Shown here piece by piece: positions 35,906 to 45,900 of a DNA stretch of 64,000 nt. Position 1 is the stretch's first letter. Each line of letters starts with the position of its first letter. The stretch is from assembly GCA_937915865.1 (NCBI GenBank), contig CALGIG010000132.1:1-64000 (forward strand), in the 5' to 3' direction. A model generated the notes under the pieces. That model did no database searches, had not been told where the DNA came from, and was given only the letters and a program-made list of their open reading frames with translations. Origin of the DNA: an uncultured Prolixibacteraceae bacterium (lineage in GTDB: Bacteria; Bacteroidota; Bacteroidia; Bacteroidales; Prolixibacteraceae). Made by a program: the position numbers and the translations under genes.

Positions 35906-38900
35906 CTAAAATTTAATATTAAGCCCACCCAAAACAGTACGCGCCTGGGGATATTTGGCAAAATCAATTCCTGAATTTAATGGATTGCCACTTAAGTCAG
36001 CCAATTCAGGGTCGAGCCCGCTGTAACGGGTAAACGTGTATAAATTTTGTCCACCTACATAAATGCGGCATTCTGAAATGCCTACTTTATTGCAAAAACG
36101 TTTTGGCAGATTATATCCCAATTGTACGTTTTTGATTCTAAGAAATGAACCATCTTCGATATACCAGCTTGAGGCTCTGGTGTTATTATTGGCTGTACTT
36201 GCCGAAACCTGAAATTGCGAATTTGAAGTTCCTTCTCCGTGCCAGGCTTTTTCCAGCATATCTGCAGGAGCATTAAAATATCCTGTATTTTGATGTGTAT
36301 AGTACTTAAAAACGTTGAAAATATCACCACCGTGACAACCCTGAAGGAATATTGTAAGATCGAATCGATGGTACTCTGCATTTAAATTTATTCCGTATAT
36401 GAAGTCGGGATGAGGTGAACCTATAAATGTACGGTCTTCTCCGGTTATCAGTCCATCCCCATTTAAATCTTTAAATTTGAAATCTCCTGGACGTGTTAAT
36501 ATATCCTGATAATAACCATGCCCTGAAGTCAGGGCATTTGCGTCGTCTACCTCTTTCTGATTTTGAAAAACGCCTTCAACAACATAGCCAAAAAACGCTC
36601 CAATCGGGTGGCCTACCATTGTTTTTGTTGTATAACCAATGCGTTGTTCTCCTCCCATAATTGGTTCGCCACCGCCTAGCGACACAATTTTATTCCTATA
36701 TGTCGAGAAGTTAAGTGATAAACTAAAATTCAGTTCTTTCCACTTGTCGTGGTAGTTTGTATATATTTCAACACCTTTGTTTTCAACATTACCGGCGTTG
36801 GTCCAGGGCGAGCTGGGAAGCCCTATCGATATAGGAACAGGTAATTCCAAAAGCATTCGCTTTGTTTGTTTGTTAAAGAAGTCAACATTTCCTGAAAATT
36901 TATTTCTGAACATAACAAAATCAAATCCTAAATTGGTCGATTCTGTTGTCTCCCATGTAATGTGTTTATTACCAGCATTTAATGGTGAATAACCCTGATA
37001 TATTGTTTTGTCGAATATATACCTGTTTTCATATCCTCCGGCAATTATTGTCCTGAACGAATTATCCGAAATGTTTTGATTCCCAACTTGGCCCCATCCT
37101 AGCCTAATTTTCAGATCATCGAAAACACCGTTATGATTTAATACGCTAAAAAATTTTTCACTACTAATTCTCCATCCGCCTGAGATAGAAGGGAAATAAC
37201 CCCATTGTTCACCTTTAGCAAATTTAGACGAACCATCGGCCCTGAAAGAAGCCGTTAAAATATACTTCGATCTATACGAATAATTGAATCGACTTAAATA
37301 TGATATTAATGCGTAGTCCGAAACAGAACTTTCAATGTTTGCATCAGTTGTTGCTGCGCTTAAATATCGCAGGTAATCGCTGTTATTTGGAACATTTCGC
37401 TTCGAAGCTAAAACAGTTTCATATTTCCCATATTCCATTGTCATCCCAGTCATAGCTGAAAAACTATGGTTTTTATTGGGTAGTGTTTTGAATGTTAACA
37501 TATTTTCAAAAACCCAATCTTTATTTCGTCCAGTCTCTTTTTTCACTGAATTAATATCATTTCTCGAATCAGCATCCATCCAATACGTTGGGTAGAAGTT
37601 ATTTATTTCGGTTTGCCTGATATCTATTCCAAATGAAGTATGATAATTCAAGTGTTTAGTTACTTTGTAGTCGAAAAGAAGGTTACCGAAAAATCTCAGC
37701 TGATCCCAACGATTGAAATTTCGTCCGATTTGGGCTACCGGGTTATATTTATTACTATATTTCGATTCGTACCACCTCGAAAATTCACCATATTTAACCC
37801 TTATCGGATCATCAATTGGCCGTTCATCTCCACTTGTAATTGGATCTAAAACAATGGCGGTAAATACTATTCCTCCGTCGAGATCATCTTCAAGTATTAA
37901 TTTTCTGATAGCTTGACTGAAATTGGTGTTAAAAGCTAATGATATTTTGTCTGATAGAGAATATTCATTATTTACCCTGAAAGTTAAGCGGTTGAATTCT
38001 GATCCTTTAATGGTTCCGTCCTGGGAAAGATAGGATAGGCTCATCATATATTTATTCATTTCATTACCACCCGAAATAGAAAGATTTTGGTTGTGGACCG
38101 GTGCCTTTTCTGTTATTAGTTTCCACCAATTGGTTCCGCCAACAAACGAATCCGGGTTTTTAAAATCTTCTATGTAGTGATAAGCCCCTGCTCCTTCGCT
38201 TTCAATTCCGTTCTTGATAGCCAGATTGCTGAGTGTGGCAAATTGCTTGCTGTTTCCCAAACTAGGGTTTTTCCATGCCTCATTTATTCCAAAATACGAA
38301 TCATACTGAATTTGAGGTCTTCCTGGCTTTCCTTTTTTTGTATTGATAAGTATTACTCCATTGGCTCCCCGGTTGCCATATATTGCTGTTGCTGAGGCAT
38401 CTTTCAGTATCTCAATGTTATCAATGTCACTTGTATTTAAAAAGCGGATGTCATCTGTTGGAACACCATCGATTACAAATAATGGGTTGTTGTTGTTTAC
38501 AGTCCCTATTCCTCTGATCCTTACTGAAGTGCCTCCTCCGGGAGATCCTGAGGTTGAAGTAACGAAGACCCCCGGAGCACGTCCCTGTAAGGCTTGGTCA
38601 ATTCCGGTAACAGGCATCTTTTTTGCGCCTTCTACCTCTATCGACGAGATTGATCCCGTCAAATCAGATTTTCTTTGATCGCCGTATCCTACAATAATAA
38701 CTTCATCAACTCCAAAAATCTCTGGTTCTAAAATAATATCAAGTTGTGAACTGTTTCCCAAAGCCACATCTTGTTTTCTCATTCCTACATACGAAAATGT
38801 CAAAGAATCATATTCTATAGGGACTTCTAGTTTGTAAAAACCATTCCGATCGGTAATTGTCCCGTTATAAGTGTTCTTAACCATAACAGTAACACCAGGA

Positions 38901-39277
38901 ATTGATTCTTCGTTTTTATTGATAACCTTACCCTTAATTATTCGGAACGAATCGGTATTGAGATTTTGATTAGCAACTTTCTTACTTTGAGACAGGATGA
39001 TGTGATGGTCAACAATCTGATATGAATAAGGAGTATTTTTGAATAATTTATCCAGAACTTCGTTTATACCGGCATTTTTGATTTGGATCGAAAGTTTAGG
39101 ATGAAGGTCAATGCCTGACTGTTCGAAAAAAAAACGATATTCAGTTTGCTTTTCAATTTCGAGTAATGTGCGCTCGATTGAGACATTATTCAAACTAAGT
39201 GAGATTAAGTCTTTCTGTGCAAGTGATTTCACAGAAAAACCAATTAGTATGGTTAGTAAGAATAACTTAAATTTCAT
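35906..39277 (-). CDS. susC: SusC/RagA TonB-dependent receptor with STN domain, second locus
   Basis: 1123 aa from the ATG at 39277 (MKFKLFLLTILIGFSVKSLA signal). The frame is open 18 codons further but that part is not signal-like. STN domain about 25-95 (SLNNVSIERTLLEIEKQTEY), CarboxypepD_reg-like domain about 112-190 (GKVINKNEESIPGVTVMVKN), TonB box DEVIIVGYGDQRK near 200, plug (GQ-rich LQGRAPGVFVTSTSG, VIDGVPTDDIRF, ATAIYGNRGANGVILINTKKG), barrel to the end (VLGGLNIKF). The STN domain matches the FecR anti-sigma encoded upstream. Substrate unknown; no enzymes in the locus. Confidence 0.95.
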   Translation of the reverse strand: MKFKLFLLTILIGFSVKSLAQKDLISLSLNNVSIERTLLEIEKQTEYRFFFEQSGIDLHPKLSIQIKNAGINEVLDKLFKNTPYSYQIVDHHIILSQSKKVANQNLNTDSFRIIKGKVINKNEESIPGVTVMVKNTYNGTITDRNGFYKLEVPIEYDSLTFSYVGMRKQDVALGNSSQLDIILEPEIFGVDEVIIVGYGDQRKSDLTGSISSIEVEGAKKMPVTGIDQALQGRAPGVFVTSTSGSPGGGTSVRIRGIGTVNNNNPLFVIDGVPTDDIRFLNTSDIDNIEILKDASATAIYGNRGANGVILINTKKGKPGRPQIQYDSYFGINEAWKNPSLGNSKQFATLSNLAIKNGIESEGAGAYHYIEDFKNPDSFVGGTNWWKLITEKAPVHNQNLSISGGNEMNKYMMSLSYLSQDGTIKGSEFNRLTFRVNNEYSLSDKISLAFNTNFSQAIRKLILEDDLDGGIVFTAIVLDPITSGDERPIDDPIRVKYGEFSRWYESKYSNKYNPVAQIGRNFNRWDQLRFFGNLLFDYKVTKHLNYHTSFGIDIRQTEINNFYPTYWMDADSRNDINSVKKETGRNKDWVFENMLTFKTLPNKNHSFSAMTGMTMEYGKYETVLASKRNVPNNSDYLRYLSAATTDANIESSVSDYALISYLSRFNYSYRSKYILTASFRADGSSKFAKGEQWGYFPSISGGWRISSEKFFSVLNHNGVFDDLKIRLGWGQVGNQNISDNSFRTIIAGGYENRYIFDKTIYQGYSPLNAGNKHITWETTESTNLGFDFVMFRNKFSGNVDFFNKQTKRMLLELPVPISIGLPSSPWTNAGNVENKGVEIYTNYHDKWKELNFSLSLNFSTYRNKIVSLGGGEPIMGGEQRIGYTTKTMVGHPIGAFFGYVVEGVFQNQKEVDDANALTSGHGYYQDILTRPGDFKFKDLNGDGLITGEDRTFIGSPHPDFIYGINLNAEYHRFDLTIFLQGCHGGDIFNVFKYYTHQNTGYFNAPADMLEKAWHGEGTSNSQFQVSASTANNNTRASSWYIEDGSFLRIKNVQLGYNLPKRFCNKVGISECRIYVGGQNLYTFTRYSGLDPELADLSGNPLNSGIDFAKYPQARTVLGGLNIKF

Positions 39278-39495
39278 CCGAAGATAATTTTTAAACAATG
39301 CCAATGTTGCAATAGTAAAGGCTTGAAACAAACGGTTATCGGAACGACGATTAATTCTTGATCAAATGCACTTATCTCAAACAGAGAAATACATCCATTT
39401 GATTAATTTTCGTAAATATCAGCTTTTTTTTGATAATTTGGCATAAGCACTGGCATACTGAACCATGATTTTTATCCAACAAAAGTCTTGTTGCA

Positions 39496-40509
39496 TTATT
39501 TTTTCAATCGAATGCTTATTTTGTCGCGGTCGGTTATATATTCGATTGGGTCTGTAGTCGATTTTTTGAGTATTTCAAGAATTGTATAAATGTTATCATC
39601 AACTTTAAAATTGCCAGTATAGGTCTTTTCTTTTATTATTGGATCTTCAAATGTGATTTCAACATTGTAGATACGTTCAATTCTTTTTGCCAGATTTTCA
39701 AATTTTTCTTCTTTAAACGAAAATTCTCCTTTCATCCAATAAGTATAAAACCTGGTATCAACCCTGGCAATAGCTGTTTTATTACTAACCTTGTCAAAAG
39801 TTAAACTTTCACCGGGGTTCAAAACATTTTCATTTTGGGGGTTTTCATTGGAGTTTACGGTAACTTTCCCTGAGATGAGTGTTGTTTCAATAAACTTATC
39901 GTTGGGATATGCACTTACGTTAAATTTTGTACCCAGAACCTTTATACTTACATCAGAAGTTCTTACAATAAAAGGAACTTTATAGTTTTTTTTAATCTCA
40001 AAGTAAGCTTCTCCAATTAATTCAACTTTTCGTTCATGTCCATTGAATTTTTTTGGATAAATGATTTTACTATTGTTATTAAGCCATATTTTGCTTCCAT
40101 CGGGTAGCATAATTTCTGATTTACTTGCTCTAGGTACCGAAATCGTACAAAATTCGTTTTTCGTACTTTCTTCGTTGAAATAATAATAGGAAAGATAACC
40201 AAAAGCCAGCATAAAAATAATAATTGCGGCATACTTGACGAATTGATTAACTTGAGAGGAAATTCGTTGAACCCTGGATTTTGATTGAACTACCTCAGTA
40301 AATTTTATCCGGTTAATCAATTTGTCGTACGCCGCAATTGCTTGTGAATTGTTTGTTTGATCTTGTTTGTGGTTCCAGAGTTCTTCTAATTGTAAATATA
40401 CTTGTTTGTTTGTGGTCGATGTCTCAATCCATTCAGCCAAAGATTTGTTTTCTTCTTCTGAAATCTCCCCTGCAAATTTTTTCCCTATAATACTCCAAAT
40501 CGTTTCCAT
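39496..40509 (-). CDS. FecR-family anti-sigma factor, second locus
   Basis: 337 aa. Cytoplasmic sigma-binding segment 1-85 (FAGEISEEENKSLAEWIE), one membrane helix (YAAIIIFMLAFGYLSYYYF, about 92-110), periplasmic FecR domain (MLPDGSKIWLNNNSKIIYPKKF, VELIGEAYFEIKKN, VKVLGTKFNVSAYP) and a C-terminal DUF4974-like domain (GEFSFKEEKFENLAKRIERIYNVEI). It controls the sigma factor encoded 71 bp upstream and listens to the STN domain of the SusC protein encoded downstream. Confidence 0.92.
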   Translation of the reverse strand: METIWSIIGKKFAGEISEEENKSLAEWIETSTTNKQVYLQLEELWNHKQDQTNNSQAIAAYDKLINRIKFTEVVQSKSRVQRISSQVNQFVKYAAIIIFMLAFGYLSYYYFNEESTKNEFCTISVPRASKSEIMLPDGSKIWLNNNSKIIYPKKFNGHERKVELIGEAYFEIKKNYKVPFIVRTSDVSIKVLGTKFNVSAYPNDKFIETTLISGKVTVNSNENPQNENVLNPGESLTFDKVSNKTAIARVDTRFYTYWMKGEFSFKEEKFENLAKRIERIYNVEITFEDPIIKEKTYTGNFKVDDNIYTILEILKKSTTDPIEYITDRDKISIRLKK

Positions 40510-40580
40510 GGTTAGCTGAATGTTGCTTTTATGACAATATTTTGACTGATTTCTACTAGTTGCATGCCAAACTTTTTTGC

Positions 40581-41189
40581 TTAAATTTTCGATAATTTTG
40601 TAATGATTTGAAAAAGAATAAGATTTGATTCTTCGCCGGAGAAGTTTTTGAGGGTTGAACTTAGTCTTTTTATTGCGGTAGCAATATGATTGTCGATTGT
40701 ATTTACCGATATGTTTAAAATTTCTGATATTTCCTTGTATTTCATTCCTTCAACTTTGGCCATTTGAAAAACAAGTTTGGTTTTTGGAGGTAATTGATTA
40801 ATAGCTTGTTCAATTTCATTTCTGACCTCAGTTGTAAAAATGGCAGTTTCAGGAGTTAATTCGTCAATTTCAAACCTTACCAACACTTCATCGAGCGTTG
40901 CATTTCGCTCTTTCCTGAACTTACTTAAGTAATTGAATGATGTATTTTTTGTTGATATGTAAAGGTAATTCCGCAGATTTCCAATTGTTTTTAACTGCAA
41001 TCGTTTTTGCCAGATATTTAAAAAAACATCGTTAACGGCTTCCTCTGCAAATTCGGCAGAATGAAGGATTGAAAAAGCAAATTTATATAACCGGTCAAAA
41101 AAAACAAGATATAATTCTTTGAACGCTTGCTGATCTGAGTTCAAACTGATTTTTTTTGCCAGTGATTCAATATGTTCGTTGTTCTCCAA
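40581..41189 (-). CDS. ECF sigma-70 factor, second locus
   Basis: 202 aa. Region 2 near residues 20-90 (FKELYLVFFDRLYKFAF, EFAEEAVNDVFLNIWQKR). Region 4 near 130-185 (AINQLPPKTKLVFQMAKVEGM, then the helix-turn-helix YKEISEILNISVNTIDNHI). It belongs to the same class as the factor at 10850-11455 but is clearly diverged from it, so each sigma probably serves its own SusCD locus. First gene of the minus-strand sigma/anti-sigma/susC/susD set. An inverted repeat lies about 100-157 bp upstream. Confidence 0.92.
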   Translation of the reverse strand: MENNEHIESLAKKISLNSDQQAFKELYLVFFDRLYKFAFSILHSAEFAEEAVNDVFLNIWQKRLQLKTIGNLRNYLYISTKNTSFNYLSKFRKERNATLDEVLVRFEIDELTPETAIFTTEVRNEIEQAINQLPPKTKLVFQMAKVEGMKYKEISEILNISVNTIDNHIATAIKRLSSTLKNFSGEESNLILFQIITKLSKI

Positions 41190-41288
41190 AACTCGTAATT
41201 TAAATTAACCAGCAGGTTTCGTTGCGAATATATTAATAAATATTGTCGGATGTTTTTTTAATCTGTAGAATTCAGTCAGGCGATTAAC

Positions 41289-41346
41289 ATGCTTTACTGG
41301 CCATTAGGATATAACCGTTGGGTTCATCCATTAGGAAGTAAAGCAT
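41289..41346. repeat. 10-bp inverted repeat with internal direct repeats upstream of the second sigma gene
   Basis: ATGCTTTACT (41289-41298) pairs perfectly with AGTAAAGCAT (41337-41346). The loop carries CCATTAGGA twice (41301-41309, 41328-41336). It sits between the end of msrA and the start of the sigma gene. It could be a binding site or a terminator for msrA, but there is no T-run. Confidence 0.45.
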
Positions 41347-41398
41347 CTGATTTTTAACTGTAATTGCTGTTGAAACAGGAGAGAATTAGAGGCTGTAT

Positions 41399-41995
41399 TT
41401 ATTCATTGTTTAGCTTATTTTTAAAAATCTTTTTAAATTTTTCGATTTTAGGAATTATTACAAACTGGCAGTAACCTTGTGTGCGGTTATTCGAAAAATA
41501 ATTCTGATGGTAAGCTTCAGCTTTAAAAAAATGGTGGAATGGTTCTACTTCAGTAACTAGTTTTTTCCCAAAGACATTTTCTTTGTTGAGCTGGGCAATG
41601 TAATTTTCTGCCAGTTCCTTCTGCTGGAGTGTATGGTAGAAAATTACCGAGCGGTATTGGGTCCCTATATCAGCGCCCTGACGATTTAAGGAAGTTGGAT
41701 CGTGTATTTGAAAGAAAACTTCGAGTATTTCTCCATAACTTATTATCTGTGGGTTGAATTTTATTTGAATAACTTCGGCATGGCCAGTTTCTCCCGAACA
41801 TACTTCCTGATAAGATGGATTATTTACTTTTCCACCTGAATAACCCGATTCAACTGACTCAATACCTTTGAGATTTCTGAAAATGGCTTCGGTACACCAG
41901 AAACAACCTCCGCCAAGAGTTGCAGTTTCTGTTTGGGCGGTGCTGTTTATTACAACCATAAATACTATTGTTAGGGTGAATAAAATCTTTTTCAT
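41399..41995 (-). CDS. msrA: Peptide methionine-(S)-sulfoxide reductase, exported
   Basis: 198 aa. Signal peptide ILFTLTIVFMVVINSTAQ, then ATLGGGCFWCTEAIF with catalytic Cys31 in the GCFWC motif. Further MsrA blocks: VESGYSGGKVNNPSYQEVCSG, GHAEVIQIKFNP, FFQIHDPTSLNRQGADIGTQYRS and a C-terminal HHFFKAEAYHQNYF. It repairs oxidised methionine. The signal peptide places it in the periplasm, where it would need an extra-cytoplasmic electron donor. No MsrB domain is fused. A perfect palindrome lies about 47 bp upstream. Confidence 0.93.
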   Translation of the reverse strand: MKKILFTLTIVFMVVINSTAQTETATLGGGCFWCTEAIFRNLKGIESVESGYSGGKVNNPSYQEVCSGETGHAEVIQIKFNPQIISYGEILEVFFQIHDPTSLNRQGADIGTQYRSVIFYHTLQQKELAENYIAQLNKENVFGKKLVTEVEPFHHFFKAEAYHQNYFSNNRTQGYCQFVIIPKIEKFKKIFKNKLNNE

Positions 41996-42041
41996 TAATT
42001 GACGCTTAATTTATTAAAAAAACAGCGCGAAGCAAAATTTG

Positions 42042-42066
42042 TTGATCATTAATATAAAATGATCAA
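42042..42066. promoter_or_regulatory. Palindrome upstream of msrA, candidate operator
   Basis: TTGATCATT-AATATAA-AATGATCAA is a perfect 9-bp inverted repeat with a 7-bp spacer, 47-71 bp before the msrA start codon. Symmetry and position suggest a dimeric regulator site; the regulator is unknown. Confidence 0.4.
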
Positions 42067-42122
42067 TGTATGGTAATAAAAACAATATTCGACAACCATA
42101 TTTTTACGGATACACTCCTTGT

Positions 42123-42638
42123 TCATAGTTCGTAACTATCAAATGCTGTTCGTTCAAATTGCAACACTTCCATATTGCTAATGTTCTTTCTATCAATTAT
42201 AAACCGAACTGCTGTACAAACCTTATGAAAGCCTTTATTTCCGGCAGCTCCCGGATTGACGTGCAAACAATGGAATTTGGGATCAAAAATGACTTTCAGA
42301 ATATGGGAATGGCCACAAATAAACAACTGCGGTGCCTTTATTTTAAACAAGTTCCTTACTTTAGTTTCATATCGGCCAGGGTAACCACCAATATGCGTCA
42401 TAAGCACATCAACTTCTTCGCAGAAAAAGCGTTGCATGTCGGGGTACATTCTTCTTAGAATATGGTCGTCTATGTTCCCATGTACGGCCTTAAATGGTTT
42501 AAATGCTGATAGTTGATCGGCTGTTTCAGTATTTCCAATGTCTCCGGCATGCCAAATTTCATCAACTTGCTCAAAAAAACGAAAGACACGAGGGCTTAGC
42601 GTTCCATGTGTGTCAGAAAGCAATCCAATTCTTTTCAT
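42123..42638 (-). CDS. YfcE/MJ0936-type metallophosphoesterase
   Basis: 171 aa from the ATG at 42638; the in-frame TTG three codons earlier is a poor start. Metal-binding motifs appear in order: IGLLSDTHG (D and H), IWHAGDIGN (GD), VHGNIDD (GNxD), LMTHIGGYPG (H) and FICGHSHILKV (GHSH). The family hydrolyses phosphodiesters with two metal ions; the cellular substrate is not known for most members. Cytoplasmic, single gene. Confidence 0.9.
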   Translation of the reverse strand: MKRIGLLSDTHGTLSPRVFRFFEQVDEIWHAGDIGNTETADQLSAFKPFKAVHGNIDDHILRRMYPDMQRFFCEEVDVLMTHIGGYPGRYETKVRNLFKIKAPQLFICGHSHILKVIFDPKFHCLHVNPGAAGNKGFHKVCTAVRFIIDRKNISNMEVLQFERTAFDSYEL

Positions 42639-42938
42639 AAAGGACAAAAATAAGAAGGATTTGAAGATTTGGAAATCTGGACATGAGAAGATTTTGGGAT
42701 TTGAAGATGAAATAGCGTAGGGCTTGGAGCGGTGAGCAAATGGTATGAGGTAAGAGAATGATCATAATTTACAGTTGCAGGGCAATTCCCGAAACTCGTA
42801 ACCCGAAACTCACATCAATTCTTCGATTTTGAACTTTAGAGCCATTCAGGCACTTCGAACTTCAAAAAAAAATTACACACGCTTATGCTTTTTGTTAGCT
42901 TGGAACGTTTAACTTTATATAAAATAAAAAACAATTTT
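42639..42938. other. Intergenic region with short direct repeats
   Basis: 300 bp between divergent genes. CCCGAAACTC occurs twice, 4 bp apart (42788-42811), and similar GAAAC-type words lie at 8150-8181 before araD. The open frame continuing upstream of the alpha-2-macroglobulin start lies at its right edge and is not thought to be coding. Confidence 0.5.
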
Positions 42939-45900
42939 ATGCGGTCAATTTTCATCCCTATTTTCAGCATTTTGCTGGTCGTTTTCAGTGTATTTACTTC
43001 TTGTAAACCAAAACAGGATAGAGGTCAAATCATTCACCTGATTGAAGTTGATCCTGATTTCAGTGCGTACATTGATGAATATTCATCAGGTATAATTTCG
43101 GGAAAAGGTACATTTCAGGTAAAACTTAGTCCCGGAGCGGCAACTACTTTCGAGCAACACATGGGCTCGGTTGACAAAGCCAGTCTGTTCGACATCACTC
43201 CTTCGGTGAAAGGCGATTGCTCGTATGCTGACGGAACATTATCGTTTAAACCTTCCGAAGAGCTGAAAGAGGCAACCGAATATGTGGTTTCGTTTAACCT
43301 GAAAAATATTCTGCCGGTGCCAGCCAAGTTGGAAGTGCTGAAATTCAATGTTTTTACCCTGAAACGAAATTTCTCGGTAGCGATTTTGGGACTGAAAACA
43401 GGTTCTGCTGAAAAGGCCAACGAATATTCTCTGGAAGGTGAGTTGAAAACTTCGGTAGTCATCAATTCCGAAGCGATTGAAAAAGTGGTGGAAGCGCAGC
43501 AAAGTGGCAGCAACCTGAAAATTGAGTGGGAACACCGGCCTGAAGAAAATCGGCATTTATTTACCATAAAGAATATTGAGCGCAAACAAAGCGCTTCAAC
43601 TGTAAAAGTCTCATGGGATGGTGATGTAATTGATGTGGATAACAATGGCAAACAGGAGATTGAAATTCCGGCTATCGGTGATTTTCGTTTGCTTGAAACG
43701 CACATTATTCAGCAACCCGAACAACAGGTAAAACTCTATTTTTCGGATGCACTCGACAGCAAACAGGATTTGGAAGGTTTGGTTGAAGTGAAAGCCAGCA
43801 CCAGCAATAAGCTGGCTGTTGATGGCAATCAGGTAACGGTTTACCTGGGCGAGCGCCTTTCAGGAGTTTGCTCATTGGATATTAACCGCAATATCAGGAA
43901 TAAAGATGGACAAGCACTACCTCAGGATTACGTTTCAGCGCTCGAATTTCAATTGCAAAAACCTCAGTTGCGTTTGCCTGGCAAGGGGGTGATTATGCCC
44001 GACAACGGGACGGTGATTTTCCCGTTCGAAGCCGTGAATGTGAAAGCGGTTGATTTGCGTATCGTAAAAGTCTATTCGTCGAACATGAACAGCTTTTTGC
44101 AGAACTCCTCGATTGGCGACACCTATGATTTGAAACGCGTTGGCCGCCTGATTTTCAGCAAGCGCGTGGATCTGGTAACTGATCAGGTGGTGGATTTGAA
44201 CAAGTGGAATGCCTTTTCCATCGATTTATCGAAGTATGTAACCATTGAAAAAGGAGCTATTTACGAAGTGGAAATTGGGATGCAGAAAGAATATTCGGTT
44301 TACCCTTGCCAGGATGGTGAACCGCAGGTGAAAAGGGAAGATGAGGATCAGGATGAATATTACACTCGAAAAGAACCTGAAAAAGGCTACGACAGCAATA
44401 AAGCGTTAACAGCAGAAAAGGAATATTGGGACGACCCCGACACCTGGCAAAATGGCTATTACGACCGCTACTACAACTGGCGTTTGCACGACAATCCGTG
44501 TTCGCGCGCTTATTATACTTCAGACAGAAATATCAAGCGAAATATTTTGGTCAGCAACATTGGCCTGACCGTTAAAAAAGGTTTGGGCAACGATGTGCTG
44601 GTGGCTTGTTCCGACCTGAAAACCGGGCTGCCGCTGCAAGGCGTGAAACTTGAAATACTGAATTACCAGTTACAGAACATTGGCACCGGAAGTTCGGATG
44701 GAGATGGATTTGCCAGTATTTTGGTTACCGGGAAACCGTTTTTGCTGGTGGCTTCGCAAAACGATCAGAAATCTTACTTAAAGCTGAATGAATCGAATGC
44801 GTTGTCGTTAAGCCAGTTCGATGTTTCAGGAGAAAAAAGCCAGCAAGGGTTGAAAGCTTTCCTGTATGGCGAACGTGGCGCGTGGCGTCCGGGCGATTCG
44901 ATTTACGTGTCGGTTTTTGTTGACGACCGCAACGCGCCACTTCCTGAAAACCATCCGGTGAACTTTAAGCTGATCAATACCAAAGGACAAATTATTCAGG
45001 AGCAACTAAAGCCGCTGGACAAAAAGAAGTTGATTACCTTCCGCACAGCCACTTCGCCCGATGCTGAAACCGGTATTTGGAAAGCTTTGGTTTCGATTGG
45101 CGGTGCCGAGTTTACCAAACACCTGCGTATTGAAACAATCAAGCCTAACCGACTGAAAATTAATGCTACTTTCTCACGTGAAGTGATCGGGAGCGACGAC
45201 CAGTCGGCCACCGCACGAATTGAGTCGGCCTGGTTGACGGGTGTAAATGCACCTTCGCTGCGCACCATTGTTGAACTGGGTTTGCGGGCCGAAAAGACGC
45301 GCTTCGAGAATTTCCCGCTGTTTAATTTCGACGATCCTTCGAAGGTTTTCAAGTACGAAACCAAGACCATTCTCGATGGCCGCACTGACGAAAGTGGCAA
45401 CCTCTCGTTCCCGGTTTACCCCGGAAGAATTGCCGATGCGCCGGGCATTTTGAATGCCGATTACACGGTGCGCATTTTCGAGCCGGGCGGCGATGCCAGC
45501 ATCCGACAGTTTAGCCGGAAGTTTTCGCCTTACACCAAATACGCCGGACTGCAAATTCCAAGTTCGGGACAAAACAAAGATTTTATCAAGGTTGACGACG
45601 GTACGCCCATTAAGTTGGTGTCGGTTAGCGCAACCGGGCAGGCTGTGAGCGACAGAATCCAGCTAATGATCTACAAAATGGAATGGCGCTGGTGGTGGGA
45701 ATCGTCTGACCAAAACATGGGCAGCTACATCAACCGCAACAACGCACGTCTGATTTTGTCGAAGGACATTAGCCTAAACGGCTCACCTGTTACCTTGAAC
45801 GAGGTATTTAAACCGATGGAATGGGGCCGGTACATGGTGGTGGCACAATCTGCCTCGGGTCACACTTCGGCAGTAACGGTTTTCAATAAACCCGACTACT

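Noticed and set aside
42885..42938. 18-residue N-terminal extension of the alpha-2-macroglobulin
   Set aside because: The lipoprotein signal peptide starts at 42939, and the upstream codons have no counterpart in lipoprotein signals.
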